A stretch of 64,000 bases of DNA from G963663315 sp965231905 (GCA_965231905.1 CBDDOO010000001.1:868001-932000), one strand, 5' to 3'. Shown: positions 34,463 to 42,100, counted from the first letter of the stretch. Notes: generated by a model from the sequence alone, not told the origin. Numbers and translations: made by a program.

Positions 34463-35014
34463 ATGAGACGGGTACTTCAACTGATGGCGCTGATCCTGGT
34501 ATGCGGTTCGGCGCCATCCGGGTCGGACCAGAACAACCCCGAACTGGATGAGCTTTTCCGACTGCTGCATGAAGTCACCAGCCCGGCGGAAGCGTCTGTG
34601 CTGACCCGGCAGATCTGGCAAAACTGGTATCAGTCCGATAACCGGGAAATTGAAGCATTGATGCAGCGCGGTGAAATCAGTCTGCGCCGGGGGAAGCTGG
34701 AGCAGGCAATCGAAATCTATTCCAGAGTGATCGACATTGACCCCGGGTTTGCCGAAGGCTGGAATCGACGGGCGACCGCATACTACATGATGGGTGAATT
34801 GCAGTCTTCGACAGAAGATGTAGTGGAAACATTGAAGCTGGAACCCCGGCATTTCGGCGCTCTTTCAGGGCAGGGCATGATTTATACCCAGTTGCGGAAA
34901 ATTGATCTGGCGCTGGAATATTACGAAAGAGCCCTTGAGGTGAATCCCCACATGACCGGAGTCAGAATTTCAATCGAGGCCATCCGGAAATATCTGGAGA
35001 AGGAAGTTATTTAA
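34463..35014 (+). CDS. Exported TPR-repeat protein
   Basis: 183 residues. A short hydrophobic N-terminus (MRRVLQLMALILVCGSAPSG) looks like a signal peptide; the Cys is not in a good lipobox. Three tetratricopeptide repeats follow from about residue 65: ALMQRGEISLRRGKLEQAIE, GWNRRATAYYMMGELQSSTE and ALSGQGMIYTQLRKIDLALE. It is likely a periplasmic protein-interaction factor. The gene starts inside the remnant of the dehydrogenase frame. It is preceded by GGGGG about 8 nt upstream. Confidence 0.85.
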   Translation: MRRVLQLMALILVCGSAPSGSDQNNPELDELFRLLHEVTSPAEASVLTRQIWQNWYQSDNREIEALMQRGEISLRRGKLEQAIEIYSRVIDIDPGFAEGWNRRATAYYMMGELQSSTEDVVETLKLEPRHFGALSGQGMIYTQLRKIDLALEYYERALEVNPHMTGVRISIEAIRKYLEKEVI

Positions 35015-35024
35015 TGGTTATCAT

Positions 35025-36086
35025 TTATTCTGGAGCCAGCTCGAACAGCGTTATTTCATTGAGTGAACCCAGTCTCATCAATGGTCCCCAGGTGCCGGTG
35101 CCGGGGGATACATACAGGTGGTGACGGCGCTTTCGATAGAGTCCGCTAATGCGGTTGAACTGCTGTTTGACGATCAGGTTGAACGGGAAAATCTGCCCGT
35201 TGTGAGTATGTCCGCAAAGCATCAGGTCAATGCCATGATCCATCGCCGCTTCCCAGCCGTGCGGACGGTGATAGAGCAGCAGGCTGAACTGATCCGGGTT
35301 ATTGGCGATCTGCGGTAGATGAATAGCGACCTGATCCCTGCGGTCCGCGTCGTCTATGCCGATAAAGACGAGTTCTCCGGCGCTCGATGAATCCTGCCGC
35401 AACGTATTCATGCCGAGACGTTTTGCAATATCCAGAATCTTGTCCAGGTCGGCGTACCGCTCATGATTGCCAATCGTGAAAAACGCTGGAGCCTTGAGCT
35501 GTTCTATGGATTTCAACGCTTCATAGTCAACCGAACTGCTGTCGATCAAATCTCCGGTGACGGCGACAAAATCAGGTTCAAGGGCATTAATCCTGTGGAC
35601 GATACGTTGCATGAATCCGCTCTGCCGGGAACCGATATGGACATCGCTGATCTGGGCAATCCGGTATTTACGGCTGATTTTCGGGCTTCTGATCCGTAGT
35701 CTCTTGATCGACAGGTGGTGAGAGGCCAGGATTGAAAACAGCGCCAGCAGGGCGCCGGTGACGAGGACTGCCCGGGCGACCAGCCGGTCATCCGCATCCA
35801 GCGTCCACCGGAGCGGCTCGGCAATCAGCGCAAGGACCGCGAATACGAAGCTTATCCCGAACCAGTGTACGACGAGGTAGCGAACTTTCATTTTTGGCCC
35901 GCTGAATGAGTAGTACATACCGGCCATACCCACCAACCAGGCTGCGATCGCAAGAAAAATCGTGAACTTGATTTCGCCGCCATACCAATGGGTCAATCGG
36001 TTGACCGGCCAGGCGAACACGAAGCAGCAGGCGAGCGGAAACAGGAGATTGAACCAGAGACGGGTATTGGGTTGAGCGGACGCCAT
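35025..36086 (-). CDS. Membrane-anchored calcineurin-like metallophosphoesterase
   Basis: 353 residues; a second ATG one codon upstream (36089) is possible. About four N-terminal transmembrane helices (residues 1-125) are followed by a cytosolic or periplasmic phosphoesterase domain. All metal motifs are present: ISDVHIGS (DxH), GDLID (GDxx), GNHER (GNHE), LLLYHRPHG and GHTHNGQIFP (GHxH). It resembles the YkuE/YaeI-type phosphoesterases; the substrate is unknown. It converges with the TPR gene (10-bp gap) and diverges from pyk. Confidence 0.9.
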   Translation of the reverse strand: MASAQPNTRLWFNLLFPLACCFVFAWPVNRLTHWYGGEIKFTIFLAIAAWLVGMAGMYYSFSGPKMKVRYLVVHWFGISFVFAVLALIAEPLRWTLDADDRLVARAVLVTGALLALFSILASHHLSIKRLRIRSPKISRKYRIAQISDVHIGSRQSGFMQRIVHRINALEPDFVAVTGDLIDSSSVDYEALKSIEQLKAPAFFTIGNHERYADLDKILDIAKRLGMNTLRQDSSSAGELVFIGIDDADRRDQVAIHLPQIANNPDQFSLLLYHRPHGWEAAMDHGIDLMLCGHTHNGQIFPFNLIVKQQFNRISGLYRKRRHHLYVSPGTGTWGPLMRLGSLNEITLFELAPE

Positions 36087-36167
36087 CACTACAGGATATA
36101 ACAGGATCGGTTGAAATGAAATTGACAGGACTGATTTTTATGCGCGGGTCTTTCCTGTAATCCGGGG

Positions 36168-36173
36168 TATAAT
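36168..36173 (+). promoter_or_regulatory. -10 box (TATAAT) ahead of pyk
   Basis: A perfect TATAAT hexamer; a transcript would start near 36180. No convincing -35 is seen 16-18 bp upstream. If used, it makes the TTG at 36180 leaderless and favours the CTG at 36204, which has GGAGA 8 nt upstream. Confidence 0.45.
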
Positions 36174-36179
36174 CCGGCT

Positions 36180-37634
36180 TTGGAATCTCCCGGAGACACG
36201 ACACTGAAACCCGCGCACAAATTACGCAAGACCAAGGTCATCGCCACCATTGGTCCGGCCTGCGACCATATCGATACGCTGAAAGAGATGGTTGAGGCGG
36301 GCATGAATGTGGCGCGCCTGAATTTATCCCATGGAGATGTGCAATCCCATTCCCGGACGCTGGAACGTGTGCGTCAGGCGGCGCTGGAAATGGAGGTTGC
36401 GGTGGCGGTCATGGTGGATACCCGGGGGCGTGAAATCCGTACAGGCCGGCTCAACGCCGACAGCGTGCCGCTGGAACGCCACCAGTCGTTTTCAATTTAC
36501 GCGGGGGATGGAATCGGGGATCAGACCGGCGTCACCGTTTCCCATCCGACTCTGTACCGGCATACCAGCGCCGGTGACCGCATATTGATTGATGACGGTC
36601 AGATGGAGTTGATCGTGACCGCTGTCAAAGGAGACGAAATCCAGTGCAGGGTTGAATGCGGCGGCTTGCTCAGGGACGCCAGAGGCGTCAACCTGCCGGA
36701 CAACAAAACCGCGTTCAACGACATTCCATCCGATGACGCCCTGGAAATAGAATTCGCGGCGGCCAATGATGTTCAGTACATCGCCGCGTCATTTGTCCGA
36801 AATGCCAGCGAAGTGGTGACCATGCGTAACGCGCTCAGGAGCCGGGGCGCGCATATCCCGATCATTGCGAAGATAGAAAACCGCGAAGGGGTGGATAACA
36901 TGAGCAGCATCATCGCGGAGGCTGACGGTATCATGGTTGCGCGTGGCGACCTCGGCGTCGAACTGGAACTGGGCGAAGGCCCGACCGTTCAAAAGCGGAT
37001 TATCCGGGCTACCGTAGCCCAGGGCAAACCCGTGATCACCGCCACCCAGATGCTGGATTCGATGGAACGAAATCCGAGACCGACCCGGGCTGAGGTCAGC
37101 GATGTCGCCAATGCCATCTTCGATGGCACTTCCGCCGTGATGCTGTCCGGCGAAACCGCGGTCGGGAGGCGCCCTGTCGAAGCTGTGAAAACCATGGTCA
37201 GCCTGGCGCGGGAAGCGGAGGCGGGGTTACGCCGATTCGGGTATCTTCAACAAATTCAGCCGCATCCCGCCAACGAGGTCACGGAGGCGGTGGCGCAGGC
37301 TTCGATCACGATGGCCAATCACCTGGACGCAGCCGCCATTATCGCACTGACTGAAACCGGATTCACTTCCCGCCTGATTTCCAAATACCGCCCCGATTGT
37401 CCGATTCTCGCCATCACCACCTGTAAATCAGTGGTCAGCCGTCTCGCCATGAACTGGGGCGTATTGGCCATTCACTATGACGCTGATGGCGGCGATGACG
37501 CAAAAATTGTTTTCGCCATCAACCGCGCCAAAGAGCTTGGCTACGTCAGTAACAATGATCTGCTGATCCTGACCGCGGGGAGTTCGAGGCAGGCCGGCAG
37601 TACCGATTTGATCCGGGTTTTACGAGTCAGATAG
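36180..37634 (+). CDS. pyk: Pyruvate kinase
   Basis: 484 residues if the TTG at 36180 is used. No ATG is available before KLRKTKVIATIGPA, and a CTG at 36204 with GGAGA 8 nt upstream is an attractive alternative (476 residues). Catalytic features are ARLNLSHG, the lysine in IIAKIENREG, MVARGDLGVELELG, TATQMLDSM and the PTRAEVSDVANAIFDG block. The usual DTKGPEIR reads DTRGREIRTG, with Pro replaced by Arg. The C-terminal allosteric domain is present (SRLISKYRPDCPILAIT). It converges with the mscS gene and overlaps it by 15 bp. Confidence 0.95.
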   Translation: MESPGDTTLKPAHKLRKTKVIATIGPACDHIDTLKEMVEAGMNVARLNLSHGDVQSHSRTLERVRQAALEMEVAVAVMVDTRGREIRTGRLNADSVPLERHQSFSIYAGDGIGDQTGVTVSHPTLYRHTSAGDRILIDDGQMELIVTAVKGDEIQCRVECGGLLRDARGVNLPDNKTAFNDIPSDDALEIEFAAANDVQYIAASFVRNASEVVTMRNALRSRGAHIPIIAKIENREGVDNMSSIIAEADGIMVARGDLGVELELGEGPTVQKRIIRATVAQGKPVITATQMLDSMERNPRPTRAEVSDVANAIFDGTSAVMLSGETAVGRRPVEAVKTMVSLAREAEAGLRRFGYLQQIQPHPANEVTEAVAQASITMANHLDAAAIIALTETGFTSRLISKYRPDCPILAITTCKSVVSRLAMNWGVLAIHYDADGGDDAKIVFAINRAKELGYVSNNDLLILTAGSSRQAGSTDLIRVLRVR

Positions 37635-38717
37635 ACGTTCCGGCCAGACCTGGTCTTCGGTTTTCAGGTGCAGCGTGGTCGTCGGGAAAGCGCATTGGGC
37701 GTTGTTGTCTTCAATAATCTTCAGGATGGCGAGCATGACTTCCTGCTTGATTCTGAAATATTCCTTCCCGTTTTGCGTTCTGGTGAAGCAGTAAATAAAG
37801 AAATCCAGCGATGACGGGGCGAATGTGGTGAAGCTGACCATCAGGGTCTGATCCGGGTCGATTTCTTCGTGGGATTCGAGATAGGTTTTCACCTGCGCCA
37901 CGATGTCGTCCATCGCAACGGCGTCATCGTAACGGATTCCGATGGTTTCGTAAATCCGCCGGTTTTTCATGCGAGTGATATTCTCGATCGAGATAGTCGA
38001 AAAAGTCGAGTTCGGCACATACAGCGCCCGGCTTTCCAGGGTCCGGATCAGGGTGATTCGCCACCCGATCTTTTCCACTATTCCTTCGATTTGTTTGTCC
38101 GGGGAGCGAATCCAGTCGCCGATGAAAAACGGGCGATCCAGATAGATCATCAATCCGCCGAAGAAATTGGAAAGCATGCCCTGGGCGGCAAACCCGACCG
38201 CGATGCCGCCAATCCCGCCGAACGTCAAAACCCCCGCAACGCTGAGTCCGAGGGTCTGCATCGCCACCAGAGACGCGATGATCAACACCGTCAACCGCAA
38301 CAATTTTCCGATGCTGGTGACCGCGAACTGATCGACTTCTTCGCCTTTTCCGGTTTTCCTTTGGATCAGGTTTTGCTGGATATTGTTGATGAATCGAACC
38401 AGAAACCAGGCGATCGCGGTAATCGCGCCCAAATCCCTGGCCGGAACGATGGCTCCCGCAATCGGCGTGTCCAGGCCGGCCGCAGCGGTTTCACAGGCCA
38501 GACCGACACCGACCACCCAGATCATCAATCGCAAGGGGGGGGCCAGCGCATTCAGGAAGGCGCCATTCCATGACAGTCCACTACTATCCAGACGTTTGCG
38601 CAAAAACGCCAGGATTCCCCGGGTCGCCAGACTCAAAGCCAGGGTCACGGCCAGAATCACGATCACCTGCAACATCAGTGAATCCCGGTCGAACAGATTG
38701 ATGAACGAGTCAGGCAT
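37620..38717 (-). CDS. MscS-family mechanosensitive channel
   Basis: 365 residues. Four to five N-terminal helices, then the pore helix and beta-domain signature GGIGGIAVGFAAQGMLSNFFGG and YLDRPFFIGDWI, which are MscS hallmarks. A C-terminal mixed domain follows (YETIGIRYDDAVAMDDI). It opens under membrane tension to release solutes on hypo-osmotic shock. The start abuts the glpE stop (1-bp overlap), so glpE-mscS are co-transcribed. Confidence 0.92.
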   Translation of the reverse strand: MPDSFINLFDRDSLMLQVIVILAVTLALSLATRGILAFLRKRLDSSGLSWNGAFLNALAPPLRLMIWVVGVGLACETAAAGLDTPIAGAIVPARDLGAITAIAWFLVRFINNIQQNLIQRKTGKGEEVDQFAVTSIGKLLRLTVLIIASLVAMQTLGLSVAGVLTFGGIGGIAVGFAAQGMLSNFFGGLMIYLDRPFFIGDWIRSPDKQIEGIVEKIGWRITLIRTLESRALYVPNSTFSTISIENITRMKNRRIYETIGIRYDDAVAMDDIVAQVKTYLESHEEIDPDQTLMVSFTTFAPSSLDFFIYCFTRTQNGKEYFRIKQEVMLAILKIIEDNNAQCAFPTTTLHLKTEDQVWPERLSDS

Positions 38718-39046
38718 TATTCTGTCAGTCCGTCAGCCTTCGGGAGATCAGCCTGTCTGGCCCATCCGGTATAGCCGCCATTCAGACTGTAGCTTTGACT
38801 GAATCCCTGTTTGCTGAAAAAATCCGCCGCGCCCTTGCTCATGTTGCCGTGATAGCAACAGACAATCAGTGGCCGCGATTTATCCGCGCCTTCAATAAAG
38901 GACTGAACGTTGCTGTTGTCGATATGGATGGCGTTCCTGATATGCCCCGCTGACCAGGACGCGGCATCCCGGATATCAACAATAATCGGGTCCTGACTGT
39001 CGATCAGCTCCCTGGCGTCTTCAATGTCTATGTTGTTGTATGGCAT
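38717..39046 (-). CDS. glpE: GlpE-type single-domain rhodanese
   Basis: 109 residues, standard GlpE length. The rhodanese fold is shown by IVDIRDAASWSAGHIRNAIHI and the active-site loop VCCYHGNMSKGAA, whose cysteine takes sulfur from thiosulfate onto cyanide or thioredoxin. The catalytic six-residue loop CYHGNM fits the single-domain class. It lies directly before mscS and overlaps the small upstream gene by 26 bp. Confidence 0.92.
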   Translation of the reverse strand: MPYNNIDIEDARELIDSQDPIIVDIRDAASWSAGHIRNAIHIDNSNVQSFIEGADKSRPLIVCCYHGNMSKGAADFFSKQGFSQSYSLNGGYTGWARQADLPKADGLTE

Positions 39047-39206
39047 AGATGATGAACTTGTGTTCGAGCAATAGCAGCATCAGGTCTTTGTCCAGTTCGC
39101 TGTCTTCATCAATCATCGCCAGCAATGATTCCCGACCCGGACGCGATGTATCGTACTCCTGTTTCAGGGCCTGGATACGGTCTCTTATTGGCCGGGTGGT
39201 TGGCAT
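39021..39206 (-). pseudogene. Short frame resembling the N-terminus of a Fic-family protein
   Basis: 61 codons. MPTTRPIRDRIQALKQEYDT and GRESLLAMIDE look like the opening of the large Fic proteins that continue with a VYNSNAIENST motif. Here the similarity stops at MIDE, and the frame runs 30 more codons into the glpE start. It is likely a 5' remnant, though a genuine small protein cannot be excluded. An 90-bp repeat with ATTCAC/GTGAAT boxes lies immediately upstream. Confidence 0.4.
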
Positions 39207-39221
39207 ACCGCCATTATACTT

Positions 39222-39311
39222 TATTCACGGTATATTATGAAAATAACGTGAATAGAGCCGTAAATATGATAATCATTCACTAATTATGAGTGATTAACAG
39301 TGAATCAATCG
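39222..39311. repeat. ATTCAC/GTGAAT inverted-repeat element, copy 1
   Basis: About 90 bp. It holds an inverted pair TATTCAC...GTGAATA (about 27 bp across) and a second pair ATTCACT...AGTGAAT, ending in GTGAATCAATCG. Copy 2 is at 41351-41437 with the same order and spacing. Each copy lies directly upstream of a minus-strand 5' gene fragment. The layout resembles a double operator. Confidence 0.75.
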
Positions 39312-39341
39312 CGATTTTGGGGGGCGATGGCTATTTTTCAC

Positions 39342-39767
39342 CTAACGGACACTGACCAGTACATCGCCACCTAATGAACGGATAAATCGCTCCAGAGTAT
39401 CGGCTTTGGTATTGTGGCGTGGATTGAGGATACGTCGTACTTCGCTTTCTTTGATGTCCAGCGTTTCGGCAATAGCTACTTTAGTTTGACCGGATTCACG
39501 GAACTTGATATAGGCAGCCGCTTTCAGCGCGGTGGTTACTGGCACTGAAACCAGTCGTTCTCCGGCTTGTTCAGCTGAAGGTTCGGGAATTTCCCGACCT
39601 TGATTGATACAGCCGCAAATGGCCTCATCCAGGGCATCGGCAGCCTCGACAAGCGCTTCTTCAATCGTATCGCCCTGAGTAATTACTTCTGGCATATCCC
39701 GGCAGGTGACAACGTAGCCGCCTTCATCAGGGTCTTCGGTAAGGATAACAGGATAAATATATTTCAT
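39342..39767 (-). CDS. hicB: HicB-family antitoxin
   Basis: 141 residues. The N-terminal partial RNase H-like HicB fold is shown by MKYIYPVILTEDPDEGGYVV, CRDMPEVITQGDT and EALVEAADALDEAI. The C-terminal half is a helix-turn-helix (QTKVAIAETLDIKESEVRRIL) for autoregulation. It follows hicA by 3 bp in the toxin-first order usual for hicAB. Confidence 0.93.
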   Translation of the reverse strand: MKYIYPVILTEDPDEGGYVVTCRDMPEVITQGDTIEEALVEAADALDEAICGCINQGREIPEPSAEQAGERLVSVPVTTALKAAAYIKFRESGQTKVAIAETLDIKESEVRRILNPRHNTKADTLERFIRSLGGDVLVSVR

Positions 39768-39770
39768 GGT

Positions 39771-39983
39771 TCATATCTCCGATTTGTCAATGCCCAGCTG
39801 TTTTAACATGGCGTGGCAAGTACCTGTTTTCAGTTCATCTTTCGGGTTTCTCAGGATTGTATATCTGTCACCATAGTAGAGAGTTATATGGCTGCCTTTC
39901 CCTCGTTCTTTGTTTACGTCAAACAACAAACCTTGAGCTTTTGCCAGTTTTTTCACTCGTTTCATAAATTCGTTTCCGTTCAT
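39771..39983 (-). CDS. hicA: HicA-family mRNA interferase toxin
   Basis: 70 residues from the ATG at 39983 (MNGNEFMKRVKKLAKAQG). The dsRNA-binding-like HicA fold carries the catalytic His in GKGSHITLYYGDRYTI and ends with the MLKQLGID motif. HicA cuts mRNA and tmRNA. The gene looks intact and is coupled to hicB. A frame extending to 40019 exists but would begin upstream of the promoter start site. Confidence 0.92.
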   Translation of the reverse strand: MNGNEFMKRVKKLAKAQGLLFDVNKERGKGSHITLYYGDRYTILRNPKDELKTGTCHAMLKQLGIDKSEI

Positions 39984-39990
39984 AGTTCTT

Positions 39991-40019
39991 AATATCGAAC
40001 AAAATTGATCGACAGTCAA
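39991..40019 (-). promoter_or_regulatory. Promoter of hicAB
   Basis: On the minus strand, -35 TTGACT (40019-40014), a 17-bp spacer and -10 GATATT (39996-39991). Predicted transcription begins at about 39984, essentially at the hicA ATG, implying a very short or absent leader. Confidence 0.5.
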
Positions 40020-40123
40020 ATCTTTATTTAATAACTGTAAATTTCTGGTAGACCCTCGTCGTAGGTGCTACACTGGATACATCACAGAAATCATTTCAAA
40101 CCCTGGCCCATTCGAGTTACGCT

Positions 40124-40279
40124 ATGAACAAGAAAAGTCCCAAACCTTCGGATTCATCAAGAACTGGTGCCAGTAGCTCCCAAACAAATCGGGACAGCGT
40201 ACAACATCGACAACAGTCCAACAAGGTTACGAATACTCACCCTCCGCCAAATAAAAAACCAACCAAGAAAACAAGCTGA
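40124..40279 (+). CDS. Small basic, disordered protein upstream of the two-TM gene
   Basis: 51 codons, MNKKSPKPSDSSRTGASSSQ to NKKPTKKTS. It is rich in Lys, Ser, Pro, Gln and Asn with no hydrophobic core, so probably disordered. It ends 22 bp before the two-TM gene on the same strand. I know no family. It could be a partner or inhibitor of the downstream membrane protein, or simply a chance frame. Confidence 0.4.
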   Translation: MNKKSPKPSDSSRTGASSSQTNRDSVQHRQQSNKVTNTHPPPNKKPTKKTS

Positions 40280-40301
40280 TGAAAAAATGCCGGAATAGAA
40301 T

Positions 40302-40829
40302 ATGACTGAAGAACCGACAAGCGAATACGATAGATTCCAGTTTGATGTACGTCGGTCGGTACGTTATCACGACAGGCGCGTGTCGTTTTTCGAGATGTGC
40401 CACAAGGTCGTTCTGTTCATAGCCCTGATTGGCGGGTCAGCCAGTATAGCCACTTTTACAGCCGAGTTTGCTTCTGATTGGCCGCAATGGTCAAAACTTC
40501 TTCCAGCTGCGGTGATTTCTGTATTTGCTGGCCTGGACCTAGTGGCGGGATCCTCCAACAAAGCCAGAATTCATGACAGATTGAAGCAGCGTTTCATTGC
40601 CTTGGAAAGTAGGATGCAACGGGAAGAAACAGGCAGTGTGCTGAATGAATGGACAGTCGAACGATTGGCAATTGAATCTGATGAACCGCCGGTTCTGAGA
40701 GTACTGGATACGTTATGCCACAATGAGTTATTGCGCTCAATGGGGTATTCAAAGGATGAATATATTCCGGTGAAAAGACTTCAACGGTTTTTCTCTCCCT
40801 TCTTTGACATGGGCGCGGACGCGCTCTAG
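40302..40829 (+). CDS. SLATT-like two-transmembrane protein
   Basis: 175 residues. Two helices lie at about residues 34-55 (HKVVLFIALIGGSASIATF) and 64-83 (KLLPAAVISVFAGLDLVAGS). They are followed by a charged helical region starting SNKARIHDRLKQRFIALESRM. This is the SLATT layout (SMODS/SLOG-associated two-TM effector), proposed to form membrane pores in nucleotide-signal-triggered defence. The Arg/Tyr-rich N-terminus (FDVRRSVRYHDRR) also fits. No cyclase or sensor gene is next to it, so the assignment as a defence effector is tentative. GGAAT precedes the ATG. Confidence 0.6.
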   Translation: MTEEPTSEYDRFQFDVRRSVRYHDRRVSFFEMCHKVVLFIALIGGSASIATFTAEFASDWPQWSKLLPAAVISVFAGLDLVAGSSNKARIHDRLKQRFIALESRMQREETGSVLNEWTVERLAIESDEPPVLRVLDTLCHNELLRSMGYSKDEYIPVKRLQRFFSPFFDMGADAL

Positions 40830-40989
40830 CCTCCGTTGCCTGCATATAACCGTAGTCGTGGCGCTGGCGGAAATTGAAAACGACGATTGCGATTTCACTG
40901 GTTATCAGATTCTCATTAGTGCTGTGCAGCGTATTGGCGCTTCTATTGTCCACCGTCGCAAGTTATTTATTGAATGATGGAGAGTGGTT

Positions 40990-41331
40990 TCAAAGATCCG
41001 GTTCACTTTGCGTCCAGGCATGAAATTCTTCACTACGCAGAATATAGAAGATATAGTTTGTAAGCATCCGATTCTCGTTTGGCCTAATGGCGGCAATTCC
41101 TCGACCTATACAGATTCGGCTTGTCGTCAAGTTGACAGGCCCGACAGGGGCACGCACGGACATAAGAATGTCGCCTTCCTCGGCGAATCTCTTTGGGTCA
41201 GTAGTCCATTTTGTCGGCTTGCCAATAAACATTCTTTTAAACTCGGCTTTTCCTTGATAGAACGGCATCCCTATACCAGTATCATTGTATGATTTCCCCG
41301 GCGGTGATTGTCCGCTTCCAATCTTCCACAC
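40990..41331 (-). pseudogene. hsdS fragment (first target-recognition domain only)
   Basis: The translation WKIGSGQSPPGKSYNDTG, then MPFYQGKAEF, KPTKWTTDPKRF, DILMSVRAPVGPVNLTTSR and ICIGRGIAAIRP aligns with the first target-recognition domain of the intact HsdS at 17.3-18.6 kb. The N-terminus, the conserved helices and the second domain are missing, and the frame stops after WTQSEPDL. No start codon or HsdM/HsdR partner is nearby. The 160 bp between its end and the two-TM gene hold nothing recognisable. Confidence 0.85.
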
Positions 41332-41350
41332 TCCCTTCTCTCAAATTCCC

Positions 41351-41437
41351 TATTCACTATATATTACAAAAATAGAGTGAATGGTATGAATATGGTATTG
41401 ATTCACTGAATATGAATCATAGACAGTGAATCAATCG
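41351..41437. repeat. ATTCAC/GTGAAT inverted-repeat element, copy 2
   Basis: Same architecture as 39222-39311: TATTCAC, TATATTA, AAAATA, GTGAAT, ATTCACT, then AGTGAATCAATCG. It begins 20 bp upstream of the hsdS fragment (minus strand). Confidence 0.75.
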
Positions 41438-41459
41438 TATAAGTGGGCAAACCAAGAGC

Positions 41460-41487
41460 GTAGGGGCAGGTCACCGTACCTGCCCGG
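41460..41487. repeat. GTAGGGGC-type palindrome at the higB break
   Basis: GTAGGGGCAGGTCACCGTACCTGCCCGG. The paired changes (CAGGT/ACCTG) keep the hairpin relative to other copies. It lies within 25 bp of the point where higB coding sequence begins abruptly. Confidence 0.7.
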
Positions 41488-41510
41488 AACGGTGAAGATG
41501 TATCCTGAGG

Positions 41511-41651
41511 ATTCCACCCGGTAATCGATTGGAGTCATTGGCAGGTAATAGAAAGGGGCAGTATAGTATTCGTATTAATGAGCAATTTCGTATCTGTTTC
41601 AAATGGGGCGAGTCTGGCCCATTTGAAGTAGAAATCATTGACTATCACTAG
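41511..41651 (+). pseudogene. HigB toxin lacking its N-terminal half
   Basis: In frame: IPPGNRLESLAGNRKGQYS, IRINEQFRICFKWGESG and PFEVEIIDYH, then TAG. This is the C-terminal half of the HigB/RelE toxin group that ends in VEIVDYH. The frame closes upstream at a TGA (41493-41495) with no start codon, and a palindromic repeat occupies the place of the missing ~45 residues. higA follows 9 bp later. Confidence 0.85.
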
Positions 41652-41660
41652 AGGTATACC

Positions 41661-42011
41661 ATGGTTCGCATACCTGTACATAGAGAGCCCACTCACCCGG
41701 GAGAAATGCTGATCGAAGAGTTTTTGCATCCGATGCAAATTACCCAGCGTGAATTGGCGGACGCCATCCATGTGTCGTATCAGCGAGTGAATGAACTGGT
41801 CAATCAAAAGCGTGGCGTTACGCCAGGTACCGCATTACGCCTGGGGAAGTTTTTTGGGATGTCGGCTGATTTCTGGCTGAATCTCCAGGTGCGTCATGAC
41901 CTCTACAAAGCTCAGAAATCCGAAAGCGCCGCACTGGAAAAAATTCATGACTTCCACCATTCAAAAAATGGCTTGACCACTCAAGGCGCCCGCCATCAAA
42001 TCAGCCAATAA
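41661..42011 (+). CDS. higA: HigA-family HTH antitoxin, toxin lost
   Basis: 116 residues. The HigA opening HREPTHPGEMLIEEFLHPM is followed by an XRE helix-turn-helix (ITQRELADAIHVSYQRVNEL) and the family's GVTPGTALRLGKFFGMSADFWLNLQ. The gene is intact although its toxin is a remnant. It may survive as a repressor or as protection against incoming HigB toxins. Confidence 0.92.
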   Translation: MVRIPVHREPTHPGEMLIEEFLHPMQITQRELADAIHVSYQRVNELVNQKRGVTPGTALRLGKFFGMSADFWLNLQVRHDLYKAQKSESAALEKIHDFHHSKNGLTTQGARHQISQ

Positions 42012-42019
42012 CCGCCGGT

Positions 42020-42057
42020 ATCCGGTACATACAACTGAACCCGGACTGCATTTTGTT
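42020..42057 (+). repeat. 38-bp direct repeat, left copy (flanks phd-vapC remnant)
   Basis: Begins ATCCGGTACATACAACTG and ends GACTGCATTTTGTT. The right copy at 42601-42638 is identical over this length. The two enclose the phd gene and the vapC remnant. Confidence 0.85.
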
Positions 42058-42072
42058 TGTCAACTCTGGTAT

Positions 42073-42100
42073 TTGCCTGACGACAAAATATAACTATAAT
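42073..42100 (+). promoter_or_regulatory. Promoter of the phd antitoxin gene
   Basis: -35 TTGCCT, a 16-bp spacer, then -10 TATAAT (42095-42100). Expected start is about 42107, 26 nt before the ATG. Confidence 0.5.

Noticed and set aside
40858..40977. Forty-codon plus-strand frame from GTG after the SLATT-like gene
   Set aside because: Too short, no ribosome-binding site or recognisable motif; probably chance.
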